Shown here: positions 35,895 to 44,635 of the stretch, piece after piece | Numbering within the stretch: the first letter of the stretch is position 1 | Layout of the letters: each line of letters opens with the position of its first letter | NCBI GenBank assembly: GCA_937120475.1 | Contig: CAKZJV010000009.1 | Span: 124,001-188,000 of the forward strand | From: an uncultured Cryomorphaceae bacterium | GTDB taxonomy: Bacteria; Bacteroidota; Bacteroidia; Flavobacteriales; Schleiferiaceae | DNA: 64,000 nucleotides | Direction of reading: 5' to 3' | Notes under the pieces: generated by a model | Database searches by the model: none | Seen by the model: the letters and a program-made list of their open reading frames with translations, nothing else | Told to the model about the DNA's origin: nothing | Made by a program: the position numbers and the translations under genes

Positions 35895-36581
35895 TCAGGA
35901 CTTTGGCAATCCCGATTTTAATGCATACTCCAACGCACCCCAAATAATGAAAAACTGGGCACCACTATAACTGAGCATCACCGACATTTTTAACCACATT
36001 TCCGGCTGTACGTAATTGAAACGCCCGGTGGCCAGCAGTAAATCTGAAACCACAAATAGCAAAACTCCTAAAGGGGCTTGCCAGGACTTGCGCGCTCCTC
36101 CGAAGCCAAACTGCACGCTCAATAGCAGGCTTAAACTTAAAACAGCCCCGTAGGCATTCACCGGTAATGAAATAGTTGCCGGCAGTTGAATAAATCGGTT
36201 TAAAAAGTAAAGGGATAAGACGATAACAACCAAACTGACGAGCAAACCCGGGACTGAAGACCGGGCACTGCGGTTTTTCATGAAGAAAGCGGCATAAGTG
36301 AGGTGTGCCAGGGCAAAAGCTCCCATACCGCTTAGAAAGTAAATTTCCGCGCTACGCATCAACAGAACATCCCCAACCAGGGAAAACCCTAAGGCCGCCA
36401 TAATCCACCAGCGGGATGGAAAATGTAACTCCTGTGTACGCGCTAGAAAAAACGACATCAGTGATATACTTAACAGGCTCTTGCTTATCTGATGCAGCAA
36501 TAAGCTGGAAGGCTGGTAAATAGTAGCCAGGTGAAGGATAAGGATGGCAAAGTATATTTTGGAAAAATCGCGAACTTTCAA
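35895..36581 (-). CDS. Lysoplasmalogenase-like (YhhN/TMEM86) membrane protein
   Basis: The 228-residue protein has about eight hydrophobic helices. The motifs GFSLVGDVLLM and FALAHLTYAAFF match the YhhN/TMEM86 family, in which the Asp and His in these positions are thought to be catalytic. Characterised members hydrolyse the vinyl-ether bond of lysoplasmalogens; in bacteria the natural substrate is often uncertain. It is separated by 35 bases from the downstream M48 peptidase gene on the same strand. Confidence 0.85.
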   Translation of the reverse strand: MKVRDFSKIYFAILILHLATIYQPSSLLLHQISKSLLSISLMSFFLARTQELHFPSRWWIMAALGFSLVGDVLLMRSAEIYFLSGMGAFALAHLTYAAFFMKNRSARSSVPGLLVSLVVIVLSLYFLNRFIQLPATISLPVNAYGAVLSLSLLLSVQFGFGGARKSWQAPLGVLLFVVSDLLLATGRFNYVQPEMWLKMSVMLSYSGAQFFIIWGALEYALKSGLPKS

Positions 36582-36616
36582 AAGGTATGTTTGAAAGTCC
36601 GCTAAGATAAATGCTT

Positions 36617-37420
36617 TTAGTTAGCTGAGGGTCGGTAATATTTCATCGCTTCCGGCATCCATTTATTCAGGTTATTGATGCGGGTGGTATGGCTGGGGTG
36701 CGTGGAAAGGAATTCCGGGGGCTGCGCTCCACCCGACTGGGCAGCCATACGTTGCCAAAACCGGGGTGCCTCCTGCGGATCGTAACCGGCCATGGCCATG
36801 AAAATAAGGCCTAGCTGGTCCGCTTCGCTCTCGTGGGTACGGCTAAAGGGCAGCAGTACGCCTACCTGTGAAGCTACCCCGTAAGCCCCCATAAATAGGG
36901 CCTGTGTTTCAGCCGGTTTGTCATTGATCGCTACTGCGAGGGCTACACCACCTAATTGTTGTACCAAACCCTGCGACATCCTTTCATTACCGTGACGAGC
37001 CACTGCGTGCGCCACCTCATGGCCCATTACCACCGCTACACCGTTACGATCCTTGCAGATGGGCATAATGCCGGTATAAAAGGCCACCTTCCCTCCGGGC
37101 ATGGCCCAGGCATTTACCATATCATCGTCTTTTATTAAGTTGAATTCCCAATTATAGTCTTCAATCAGGTCCATCCGGTTTTCCTGCCTCAGGTAATTTT
37201 CCACCCCATTCTTAATATCGGTCCCTACCGACTTCACCCAATTGCTCCATTCGGTATTACGCTCAAGGTTGCTTTGGTTTAAAACCTGGCTATACTGATC
37301 ATTGCTGAGCGATTGAATTTGATCGGAAGGGATCAGGTTCAATTGTTTTCGCCCGGTTAAGGGAACGGTTTTACAACTCCCGATAAAGAATACAAAGGCA
37401 AGGAAGAGATATCTTTTCAT
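36617..37420 (-). CDS. M48-family metalloprotease, lipoprotein
   Basis: The 267-residue protein has the lipobox FVFFIGSCKTV, so it is anchored in the envelope, probably facing the periplasm. The zinc motif HEVAHAVARHG and the third ligand in ESEADQLGL are diagnostic for M48. The layout matches the LoiP/YcaL branch of outer-membrane quality-control proteases. The conserved C-terminus (EFLSTHPSHTTRINNL) is also typical. It is transcribed away from hsp20; the 198-base divergent gap holds an inverted repeat. Confidence 0.94.
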   Translation of the reverse strand: MKRYLFLAFVFFIGSCKTVPLTGRKQLNLIPSDQIQSLSNDQYSQVLNQSNLERNTEWSNWVKSVGTDIKNGVENYLRQENRMDLIEDYNWEFNLIKDDDMVNAWAMPGGKVAFYTGIMPICKDRNGVAVVMGHEVAHAVARHGNERMSQGLVQQLGGVALAVAINDKPAETQALFMGAYGVASQVGVLLPFSRTHESEADQLGLIFMAMAGYDPQEAPRFWQRMAAQSGGAQPPEFLSTHPSHTTRINNLNKWMPEAMKYYRPSAN

Positions 37421-37493
37421 AAGTCATTTGGTTTACTCTTATAAAACCTAAAATGCCAAAAAGTGTTCTGAATCATTATTGAAAATGACTTTT

Positions 37494-37520
37494 TGTCACC
37501 AATAAAATAAAAAGGTGACA
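37494..37520. promoter_or_regulatory. Inverted repeat TGTCACC-N13-GGTGACA between M48 and hsp20 genes
   Basis: TGTCACC (37494-37500) and GGTGACA (37514-37520) form a perfect 7-base inverted repeat with centres 20 bases apart, about two helical turns. It lies 99 bases upstream of hsp20 and 74 bases upstream of the divergent M48 gene. Spacing and symmetry suit a dimeric regulator, and the sites could serve both envelope and heat-stress genes. No regulator is identified. Confidence 0.45.
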
Positions 37521-37618
37521 TTTTTTCAGCAACCTCATGCATTGGGACCCGGAAAAAAGGCTTGGCACCTCATTTGTCCTAAGCCAGTTGTCATTAAAAA
37601 TTTAAAAAACTTAGAAAT

Positions 37619-38068
37619 ATGAAACTGATTAAAAGAGAACCCGGACAAGTGGCCAACATGAACAGCATTTTCGACCACTTTTTTAACAATGACTTTTTGA
37701 ACTGGCCTGTAAACAACCACAACAGGCGTTGGAACTCTGTACCAGCCGCCAACATATCCGAATCGGATGAGGCTTATAAAATTGAGCTGGCGGTACCCGG
37801 TATGAAGAAAGAAGATTTCAAGGTTTCGCTGGAAGACAATATGTTGAGTATCTCTTCGGAAATCAATAATGAAGAGAAGGTGGACAAATCCAACTTCTCG
37901 CACGTAGAATTCAGGCATCAATCTTTTAAACGCACTTTTCACTTACCTGAAGACCGCGTAAACGAAGAAGATATTAAGGCCAGCTATGAAAATGGGGTAT
38001 TGTCCATTGAGCTTCCTAAAAAAGCCGAGGCTCAAAAACAAGCTCCCAAAATGATTGAGATCGCCTAA
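37619..38068 (+). CDS. Hsp20/alpha-crystallin family small heat-shock protein
   Basis: The 149-residue ATP-independent holdase has an alpha-crystallin domain from ~38 to 135: DEAYKIELAVPGMKKEDFKV, HVEFRHQSFKRTFHLP and ASYENGVLSIELPKK with the A-x-x-x-n-GVL motif. A C-terminal IxI/V-like tail is not obvious (KMIEIA). Such proteins bind unfolding proteins until DnaK refolds them; dnaK is encoded 3.6 kb away on the same strand. The gene ends 43 bases before a terminator. Confidence 0.95.
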   Translation: MKLIKREPGQVANMNSIFDHFFNNDFLNWPVNNHNRRWNSVPAANISESDEAYKIELAVPGMKKEDFKVSLEDNMLSISSEINNEEKVDKSNFSHVEFRHQSFKRTFHLPEDRVNEEDIKASYENGVLSIELPKKAEAQKQAPKMIEIA

Positions 38069-38110
38069 AGAAACGAGTAGAGTTAGGTTAATTGATGGTT
38101 TGTTTGTTGT

Positions 38111-38139
38111 AAAAACCCCGCTACTGGCGGGGTTTTTTA
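38111..38139. terminator. Bidirectional terminator between hsp20 and the convergent membrane protein gene
   Basis: AAAAACCCCGC pairs with GCGGGGTTTTTT around TACTG. It follows hsp20 by 42 bases, and its right half contains the stop codon (38121-38123) of the minus-strand gene, so the hairpin overlaps that coding end. Confidence 0.85.
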
Positions 38140-38810
38140 ATATCGCTGATAAACTGAAGTACCGGCCCGCTCATTTTCTCGGTAACGAGAGTATCGCCCC
38201 CTTCAAAAGCCAAGGCAAACTCTCCCGGTTCCAGGGGGATTACCGATTGTAGTTCATGGGTACCGCGCTGCTTATTTTCACCCAGGCTGGTTTGCCAATA
38301 TACTTCCCCTCCTTTACGATAGGCGTAAACCTGGTATTGGGAGTATAACATAAAACCTGCCCCGCAAAGAGCGATAAGTACCAGCCAGCCCCGCAACCGG
38401 TTGGCATCAAAGCCCTTCCACTCGTCCTGGTATTCTTCAAAGAAGAAACTCAGGCCATCCATCTGCATTTTGGAATTCATCCAACGCGCTATAAGGGTTC
38501 CGGCCAAAAAGCCCAATATTAACGATGGCAGTAATAAAGCGGTGCGCTCCACTATTAATACCGGGCCATCCGCAACACCGTGATGCAATTGGTAGAATAA
38601 TTCGTAAAAACCCAATACCAACAGAAAGGAAATGGTGGGCATGGCTATCCAGAACAGTAGTAAATACCTTCTTCGGTATTTTTTTAATGCTTTTTGGGAA
38701 TCATGACTAAGAGCTATACCCACCTCCTTAACCGGGAATGCCCTTACCACCGTTTGGCGCAATAGTAGAAACACTAAAAAAAAGCTGACCGCTTCTAAAA
38801 GTAGTTTCAT
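38121..38810 (-). CDS. Membrane protein of unknown function
   Basis: The 229-residue protein has about four hydrophobic helices: one N-terminal (LLLEAVSFFLVFLLL), two in the centre (LFWIAMPTISFLLVLGFY and LLLPSLILGFLAGTLIA) and one near residue 145 (GWLVLIALCGAGFMLY). A C-terminal soluble beta domain of ~75 residues follows. No family is recognised. Its last codons form part of a terminator hairpin. The gene lies 5 bases downstream of the pseudouridine synthase gene on the same strand, so it is probably the last gene of a panB-pseudouridine synthase unit. Confidence 0.7.
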   Translation of the reverse strand: MKLLLEAVSFFLVFLLLRQTVVRAFPVKEVGIALSHDSQKALKKYRRRYLLLFWIAMPTISFLLVLGFYELFYQLHHGVADGPVLIVERTALLLPSLILGFLAGTLIARWMNSKMQMDGLSFFFEEYQDEWKGFDANRLRGWLVLIALCGAGFMLYSQYQVYAYRKGGEVYWQTSLGENKQRGTHELQSVIPLEPGEFALAFEGGDTLVTEKMSGPVLQFISDIKKPRQ

Positions 38811-38815
38811 AGGTA

Positions 38816-39526
38816 TTATTCTTTAGTAGCCTCCAATTTAGTAAAGTAGCGCCATACTTTATCCCCCTCCGGTAGGGGAGCGGCCATATTCAGCTTCTCG
38901 TTGCTGACGGGATGTTCAAAATCGATGTTGCGGGCATGCAGGGAAATACTCGCGTCAGGATTGCTTCGTGGAAAACCATACTTCAAATCTCCTTTTATGG
39001 GCATCCCAGCAGCCGCCAGCTGAACCCTGATTTGGTGATGGCGCCCCGTTTCCAACTCTATTTCCAGCAGGCTGTAACTTTCAGATTTATGGAGTAAGCG
39101 ATAGTTCAAAATGGCTTTCCGGGCTCCTTTAACACCCGGTGAAACCACGAAAGATTTATTCTTCTTTTGATCTTTTTTAAGGTGATGCTCCAACCGTGCG
39201 GAAACCTGCCGGGGAACTCCTTTAACCAGGGCCCAGTAAGTTTTGCGCACTTGGCGCTGCTCGAATATCGCATTCATACGCGCCAGTGCCTTGGAAGTTT
39301 TGGCAAACACCACCAGGCCTGAGGTGGGCCGGTCCAGCCGGTGTATCAGTCCGGTAAATACGTTGCCGGGTTTATCGTAGGTAACCCTGATGTATTCTCT
39401 CACCTTTTCCAATAAAGGGATGTCACCAGTATAGTCGCCCTGTACCAGTTCTCCCGGCAGCTTATTAGCTACCAGCAGGTGATTATCTTCGAATACTATG
39501 CGGTTGATGGGGAGTTGCTGGCTCAA
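38816..39526 (-). CDS. RluA-family pseudouridine synthase
   Basis: The 236-residue protein isomerises uridine to pseudouridine in rRNA or tRNA. The catalytic motif is [16 protein letters not shown], with the active Asp in RLDRPTSG. Further RluA features are [11 protein letters not shown] and the [13 protein letters not shown] segment. No S4 domain precedes the catalytic part, which is the short RluA/TruC-like form. The RNA position modified cannot be assigned. Its start overlaps the end of panB by 4 bases. Confidence 0.94.
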   Translation of the reverse strand: MSQQLPINRIVFEDNHLLVANKLPGELVQGDYTGDIPLLEKVREYIRVTYDKPGNVFTGLIHRLDRPTSGLVVFAKTSKALARMNAIFEQRQVRKTYWALVKGVPRQVSARLEHHLKKDQKKNKSFVVSPGVKGARKAILNYRLLHKSESYSLLEIELETGRHHQIRVQLAAAGMPIKGDLKYGFPRSNPDASISLHARNIDFEHPVSNEKLNMAAPLPEGDKVWRYFTKLEATKE

Positions 39527-40341
39527 TACTGTTCTTTATCGTTGGGAAAGTCCACGGCCTTTACGTCACGAACGTAGCCTTGTACCGCCCCGGTGATGTC
39601 TTCAAAAAGATTGAGGTACCTTCTCAAAAAGCGAGGGTGAAACTCATGCGTCATGCCCAACATATCGTGTAAGACCAATACCTGTCCGTCCACTCCGGCC
39701 CCCGCCCCGATACCGATTACCGGTATGCTGATGGATTCCGCCACTTGTTGCGCCAACTGGGCCGGTATTTTTTCCAGAACCAAAGCAAAACACCCGGCTT
39801 CCTCCAACGCCTTTGCATCGGCTATTAGTTTTTCCGCCTCCTGTTCTTCCTTGGCGCGAACGGTATAGGTGCCGAACTTATAAATAGATTGAGGGGTAAG
39901 CCCCAGGTGGCCCATTACCGGTATGCCGGCCGTTAATATTCGCTCTATGGAGGTCAATATCTCAATGCCCCCTTCCATTTTAACCGCATGACCACCGGTT
40001 TCCTTCATGATTTTTACAGCCGAACTCAGCGCCTCCTTGCTGTTCCCCTGGTAACTTCCGAAAGGAAGATCGACTACCACCAGGGCCCTATCCACGGCCC
40101 GAACAACGGAACTGGCGTGATAAATCATCTGGTCCAGGGTAATGGGCAAGGTGGTTTCATGGCCCGCCATTACATTGGAGGCGGAGTCTCCCACCAAAAT
40201 AACGTCAATACCGGCCTGGTCAATGATCTTGGCCAGGGTATAATCGTAAGCAGTGAGCATAGAAATTTTTTCTCCGTTGCGCTTCATTTCCTGAACCGAA
40301 TTGGTCGTTACTTTCTTAAAATCAGATTTGGATGCAGACAT
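39523..40341 (-). CDS. panB: 3-methyl-2-oxobutanoate hydroxymethyltransferase
   Basis: The 272-residue protein makes ketopantoate from 2-oxoisovalerate and methylene-tetrahydrofolate, the first committed step toward pantothenate and CoA. Family motifs are [44 protein letters not shown] (metal-binding Asp in GDS), VKMEGG and HLGLTPQS. Length and order match PanB closely. panC and panD are not in the window. The gene starts a minus-strand unit and faces the lipoprotein gene at 40461 across back-to-back promoter elements. Confidence 0.97.
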   Translation of the reverse strand: MSASKSDFKKVTTNSVQEMKRNGEKISMLTAYDYTLAKIIDQAGIDVILVGDSASNVMAGHETTLPITLDQMIYHASSVVRAVDRALVVVDLPFGSYQGNSKEALSSAVKIMKETGGHAVKMEGGIEILTSIERILTAGIPVMGHLGLTPQSIYKFGTYTVRAKEEQEAEKLIADAKALEEAGCFALVLEKIPAQLAQQVAESISIPVIGIGAGAGVDGQVLVLHDMLGMTHEFHPRFLRRYLNLFEDITGAVQGYVRDVKAVDFPNDKEQY

Positions 40342-40368
40342 AAAAGGATTATAATAGAATCAAAGCTA

Positions 40369-40384
40369 CAAAGTTATACTTTTG
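40369..40384. promoter_or_regulatory. Back-to-back -7 elements for panB and the divergent lipoprotein gene
   Basis: The 16 bases CAAAGTTATACTTTTG contain TAACTTTG on the minus strand (40369-40376), pointing to panB, directly abutting TACTTTTG on the plus strand (40377-40384), pointing to the lipoprotein gene. Both match TAnnTTTG fully. The two polymerase footprints would exclude one another, so expression of the two genes may compete. Neither has an obvious -33 element. Confidence 0.45.
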
Positions 40385-40460
40385 CCCTGTTTGCTTTATT
40401 TCTACCGGCAAACAACCCTTTGCGGAAAAAGGGTCTAACGAATGAGAAAGTTTTTTTGAA

Positions 40461-41549
40461 ATGAGATTGAAAAATACAATCGCCCTTTTAAGCCTGTTGT
40501 TTTTATTAGCCTGTGACAACGAACTGGACATTAACACCGACTGGAAGGACGTTGCCGTAGTGTACGGACTTTTAGACGCTACGGCCGACACGAATTTTAT
40601 CCGTATTGAACGGGGTTACCTGGGAAGTGAGCCGGCCCGTAACTCTTACGACAAGCCGGACTCCCTGTACTATAAAGAACTTACCGCGGTACTTAACCGC
40701 TACCGGATCGGTGACAATAATGAACGTGGCTCGTTGGCAGAATCCTATAACCTGATTCAGGACTTTACCAGTCGCCAGTTGAATGATAATGGTCCCTTTA
40801 CCACCGAGGGATATCGCCTGTACCGCGTTCCGGAATCGGCAATCATCACTGATGGTTTTGAATATGAATTGGTGGTTTCCAAACCAAGTGGACCGGATGT
40901 AACGGCCAGCAGCCGGGTACTGGACACGCTGCGCATTATACGCCCTCCTGACTTAATCAGCGGAAGGGAGTTTAACGGATTGCTGGAATGGACCAGCTTG
41001 GACGGACGTATTTTCCTGTTTCAGCCTTACTACTACTTTTATTACAAGGAGTACAACCTGGATACCAAAGAATCGGTAATAAAAGAGATTGTATATCAAT
41101 ATCCCGATGTGCCCCGTAAAAGCTCCGGTAATTACGAAATCAAATTTGCCAACCAGGCAGCTTTCTTTTCCTACATCGCCAATCGCATTGAAACCAAACC
41201 CAACGTTTTACGCTTTTTTGACCACATGCGCTTTGAAGTATGGGGAGCTGATGAAAATCTTACCACCTATATGAACCTAAAGGCCCCGGCTTCCACCTTT
41301 AATCAAAATCGCCCCGATTTTACCAATGTGGAAAACGGGGTAGGCATTTTTGCCTCGCGTTTTAAAGTTTCGCTTGACAATGTAACCCTGAGTGATGCAG
41401 GTTCTTTCTCGTACCGTGATTACCTCAATCAATCGCAAATTATGTGTGCCAAGCGTTTTGCTTTTGTTGATGTTTCTACGGGTGATACCTGTGTATGCAA
41501 TGACCTGCCAGGACCATCCAACGGAAGAACCTGCCCCTATGACAACTGA
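40461..41549 (+). CDS. Lipoprotein of unknown function (possibly DUF4249-like)
   Basis: The 362-residue protein has a clear lipobox, LLFLLACDNEL, with the Cys near residue 18. The mature part is beta-rich, starting WKDVAVVYGLLDATADTNF, which recalls the Ig-like start of DUF4249 surface lipoproteins; this resemblance is weak. The C-terminus has a Cys cluster (GDTCVCNDLPG, GRTCPYDN) suggestive of disulfides. It is a single gene followed by a terminator. Its role is unknown. Confidence 0.72.
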   Translation: MRLKNTIALLSLLFLLACDNELDINTDWKDVAVVYGLLDATADTNFIRIERGYLGSEPARNSYDKPDSLYYKELTAVLNRYRIGDNNERGSLAESYNLIQDFTSRQLNDNGPFTTEGYRLYRVPESAIITDGFEYELVVSKPSGPDVTASSRVLDTLRIIRPPDLISGREFNGLLEWTSLDGRIFLFQPYYYFYYKEYNLDTKESVIKEIVYQYPDVPRKSSGNYEIKFANQAAFFSYIANRIETKPNVLRFFDHMRFEVWGADENLTTYMNLKAPASTFNQNRPDFTNVENGVGIFASRFKVSLDNVTLSDAGSFSYRDYLNQSQIMCAKRFAFVDVSTGDTCVCNDLPGPSNGRTCPYDN

Positions 41550-41591
41550 CACATAGGCACCATCTATAAACTTATTTGAAGAAGAATCCCG

Positions 41592-41622
41592 AAAGTCCTG
41601 TCAAATTTGACAGGACTTTTTT
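41592..41622 (+). terminator. Terminator after the 40461 lipoprotein gene
   Basis: AAAGTCCTGTCAAA pairs with TTTGACAGGACTTT with almost no loop beyond the central A/T bases, followed by TTT. It separates the lipoprotein gene from dnaK. Confidence 0.85.
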
Positions 41623-41699
41623 ATTTAAGGGCCAGTGGCATAGTGATTGACCTTTGGAGGGCGAGAGATTTTGCCAACACTTAAATAAATTAAAATATA

Positions 41700-43625
41700 A
41701 TGGGAAAGATCATTGGAATTGACTTAGGAACCACCAACTCCTGCGTTGCAGTGATGGAGGGAAATGAGCCGGTAGTAATCCCAAATAGCGAAGGGAAACG
41801 CACTACCCCATCTATCGTTGCTTTTGTGGAAGGCGGTGAAAGAAAGGTTGGTGATCCCGCTAAACGTCAGGCCATCACTAACCCCAGTAAAACTATATAT
41901 TCGATTAAGCGGTTTATCGGTTCTTCTTTTTCAGAAGTGGAAAAAGAAGCGGGCCGTGTACCTTATAAAGTGGTAAAAGGGGATAACAATACTCCTCGTG
42001 TGGATATTGATGGCCGCATGTACACCCCACAGGAAATTTCAGCCATGATACTTCAAAAAATGAAGAAAACCGCTGAAGATTACCTGGGACAGGAAGTAAC
42101 GGAAGCGGTAATCACCGTTCCGGCCTATTTTAATGACTCACAACGCCAGGCTACAAAAGAAGCCGGTGAAGTAGCAGGCTTGAAAGTACGCAGGATTATC
42201 AACGAACCTACCGCAGCCTCCCTGGCTTACGGTATTGATAAAAAAGGCGAGGATAAAAAGATTGTGGTATTCGACTGCGGTGGTGGTACCCATGATGTTT
42301 CCATCCTGGAGCTGGGTGACGGTGTTTTTGAAGTACGCTCAACCGATGGAGATACCCATTTGGGAGGTGACGACTTTGACGAGGTATTGATTGACTGGCT
42401 GGCCGATGAATTCAAAAAAGATGAAGACGTAGATCTGAAAAAGGACCCTATGGCGTTACAACGCTTGAAGGAAGCCGCAGAAAAAGCCAAGATCGAGCTT
42501 TCTTCTTCTTCCTCCACCGAGATCAACCTTCCTTACATCACCGCCACAGCCAGCGGACCTAAGCACCTGGTAAAGACCTTATCACGTGCCAAGTTTGAGC
42601 AATTAGCCGATGAGCTGATCAAACGCACTATCGAACCTTGCCGTTCGGCCTTGAAAAGTGCCGGTTTGGATAAATCCGATATTGATGAAATTATACTGGT
42701 GGGTGGTAGTACCCGTATCCCCGCTATCCAGGAAGCTGTAAAGAGCTTCTTCGGTAAAGAGCCTTCCAAAGGTGTTAACCCTGACGAAGTGGTTGCCCTT
42801 GGAGCTGCTATACAAGGTGGTGTACTGGCCGGTGATGTAAAAGATGTATTGCTGCTGGATGTTACCCCGCTTTCATTGGGTATTGAAACCATGGGAGGAG
42901 TAATGACGAAGCTGATTGAAGCTAACACTACTATTCCTACCAAAAAGTCAGAAACTTTCTCTACGGCCAGTGACAATCAACCGTCCGTTGATATTCACGT
43001 AATGCAGGGAGAGCGCCCTATGGCTAAGGACAATAAAACTATCGGCCGTTTTCAACTGACCGATATTCCTCCGGCTCCACGCGGTGTACCGCAAATTGAG
43101 GTAACCTTCGATATCGATGCCAACGGTATCCTGAACGTATCCGCCAAGGATAAGGCTACCGGCAAAGAGCAGAGTATCCGGATTGAAGCTTCTTCTGGTT
43201 TGAGCCAGGAAGAAATCGAAAAGATGAAGCGTGAGGCCGAAGCCAATGCCGATTCTGATAAGCAGGCCAAGGAAAAAGTGGATAAGGTAAATGCGGCCGA
43301 TGCCATGGTATTCCAAACTGAAAAGCAATTAAAAGAGTTTGGTGATAAGCTTTCTGATGATAAAAAAGGTCCGATTGAGAGTGCCTTAACGGAATTAAAA
43401 GCAGCCCACCAAAGCCAGGATACCGAGGCTATTGACGCAGCCATGGAAAAGATCAATGAAGCATGGAAAAACGCATCGGAAGAAATGTACAAGGCCCAGC
43501 AGGAAGCGGGCGGTGCACAAGGTGAGCCGGCAGACGGAGCCGCCCAGGGTGGTGAAGCTGGCGGAGCCGCTGAAGACGTAACCGATGTGGAATACGAAGA
43601 AGTGGACGAGGACGATAAAAAATAA
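41700..43625 (+). CDS. dnaK: Molecular chaperone DnaK (Hsp70)
   Basis: The 641-residue protein has the ATPase domain ([16 protein letters not shown] at the start, [13 protein letters not shown] near 338), a linker ([16 protein letters not shown]), a substrate-binding domain and an acidic C-terminal tail ending DEDDKK. It refolds proteins with DnaJ and GrpE, neither of which is encoded nearby. The phosphate-2 motif, usually DLGGGTFD, reads DCGGGTHD here; the catalytic Gly/Thr/Asp are kept, but the Leu and Phe are replaced. The 77-base gap after the upstream terminator must contain its promoter; I could not find a clean match. Confidence 0.98.
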   Translation: MGKIIGIDLGTTNSCVAVMEGNEPVVIPNSEGKRTTPSIVAFVEGGERKVGDPAKRQAITNPSKTIYSIKRFIGSSFSEVEKEAGRVPYKVVKGDNNTPRVDIDGRMYTPQEISAMILQKMKKTAEDYLGQEVTEAVITVPAYFNDSQRQATKEAGEVAGLKVRRIINEPTAASLAYGIDKKGEDKKIVVFDCGGGTHDVSILELGDGVFEVRSTDGDTHLGGDDFDEVLIDWLADEFKKDEDVDLKKDPMALQRLKEAAEKAKIELSSSSSTEINLPYITATASGPKHLVKTLSRAKFEQLADELIKRTIEPCRSALKSAGLDKSDIDEIILVGGSTRIPAIQEAVKSFFGKEPSKGVNPDEVVALGAAIQGGVLAGDVKDVLLLDVTPLSLGIETMGGVMTKLIEANTTIPTKKSETFSTASDNQPSVDIHVMQGERPMAKDNKTIGRFQLTDIPPAPRGVPQIEVTFDIDANGILNVSAKDKATGKEQSIRIEASSGLSQEEIEKMKREAEANADSDKQAKEKVDKVNAADAMVFQTEKQLKEFGDKLSDDKKGPIESALTELKAAHQSQDTEAIDAAMEKINEAWKNASEEMYKAQQEAGGAQGEPADGAAQGGEAGGAAEDVTDVEYEEVDEDDKK

Positions 43626-43646
43626 TCGACCTACGTTATGTACCAT

Positions 43647-43675
43647 AAAAAGCCCGGCATGAAGCCGGGCTTTTT
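43647..43675 (+). terminator. Terminator after dnaK
   Basis: AAAAAGCCCGGC pairs with GCCGGGCTTTTT around a short ATGAA-type loop. It lies 21 bases after the dnaK stop and 30 bases before the end of the convergent TPR gene, so it may serve both. Confidence 0.88.
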
Positions 43676-43705
43676 CTTTAGTGCTACCGTGTTAAAATTT
43701 GAGGC

Positions 43706-44581
43706 TTATCGCATATTCTCCAATACGGCCCTGGCATTGGTATTAGCCGGATTCAATTCCAGCGACTTTTCGTAAGCTTCCACGGCCTCTTCCTTGCGAT
43801 CCATCTTCAACAGTATTTCCCCATAACTATCCCAGGGATTGTAGGCCTGCGGATGTAATTCAACGTTGAGTTTAAAAACCCTAAGGGCCTCTTCATCTTT
43901 TCCTTCACCCATTAATTCATAGCCAAAGTTGTTGATGGCATTCTCCGACAGGTCAAAGCCCGATTCACCGGTATAATTCACACGAATAAATTGCAGTACC
44001 TCATCCATGGAGTTTTCCTCATACAGCTCGCTGAGCTTTTTCAAATTCATACGTTCGGCACGGGCACGGGCCTCTTTCAAGGGAGGAACGTTGTACTCCC
44101 TTCGTTCTTCATCGGTAACCGCAGTCTCGTCAATTTCGTACAACACCCACTGGCCTTCACCCTCTTTCCTGAATTGAGTTCCGTATATCTGTGGTTTCTT
44201 ACGGTACATCAGGTCGCGATCTATTGCAGCCGCTAAAAGCCACTTGTTACGACTAGGATCTAATTCCACCGCCTTGCGCATCATCTTCACAGCCATGCCC
44301 GAAGCCACCGTATCGCCACCATGCTGAAAGATCATTGCAGCATGAGCATAGTCATTGGAGGTTTTTAGCAAATTCTCATTCAGCATTTCGTAAACCCTCT
44401 CCTCGCGCTTACGGTCTCGCTCAGCAACCTTACTCCATTCAATACTGGTGCCAGCCGTTCGATCCGCCTGGTCTTCTTTATACATAAGGGCCAGCTCGGC
44501 ATTATCTACAATGTTCTTCTCCTGGGCATGTGAATAAGACACCAATAACAGCGTTACTAAGAAAGTCAGTATGGTTTTCAT
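43706..44581 (-). CDS. Secreted TPR protein with DUF6624-like region
   Basis: The 291-residue protein has a signal peptide (ILTFLVTLLLVSYSHAQ). Residues ~25-150 (ALMYKEDQADRTAG, ERDRKREERVYEML, YAHAAMIFQHGG, AAAIDRDLMY) follow the pattern of DUF6624 proteins. The last ~80 residues are two TPR units (AINNFGYELMGEGKDEEALRVF, AVEAYEKSLELNPANTNA). It is probably a periplasmic protein-interaction module of unknown role. It is convergent with dnaK and downstream of the FAD reductase gene. Confidence 0.78.
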   Translation of the reverse strand: MKTILTFLVTLLLVSYSHAQEKNIVDNAELALMYKEDQADRTAGTSIEWSKVAERDRKREERVYEMLNENLLKTSNDYAHAAMIFQHGGDTVASGMAVKMMRKAVELDPSRNKWLLAAAIDRDLMYRKKPQIYGTQFRKEGEGQWVLYEIDETAVTDEERREYNVPPLKEARARAERMNLKKLSELYEENSMDEVLQFIRVNYTGESGFDLSENAINNFGYELMGEGKDEEALRVFKLNVELHPQAYNPWDSYGEILLKMDRKEEAVEAYEKSLELNPANTNARAVLENMR

Positions 44582-44635
44582 AAAGCAGGGGTTAGCCTTA
44601 AAGGTAGTAAGGCTGGTAAAAAGGGCAAGTATTCC

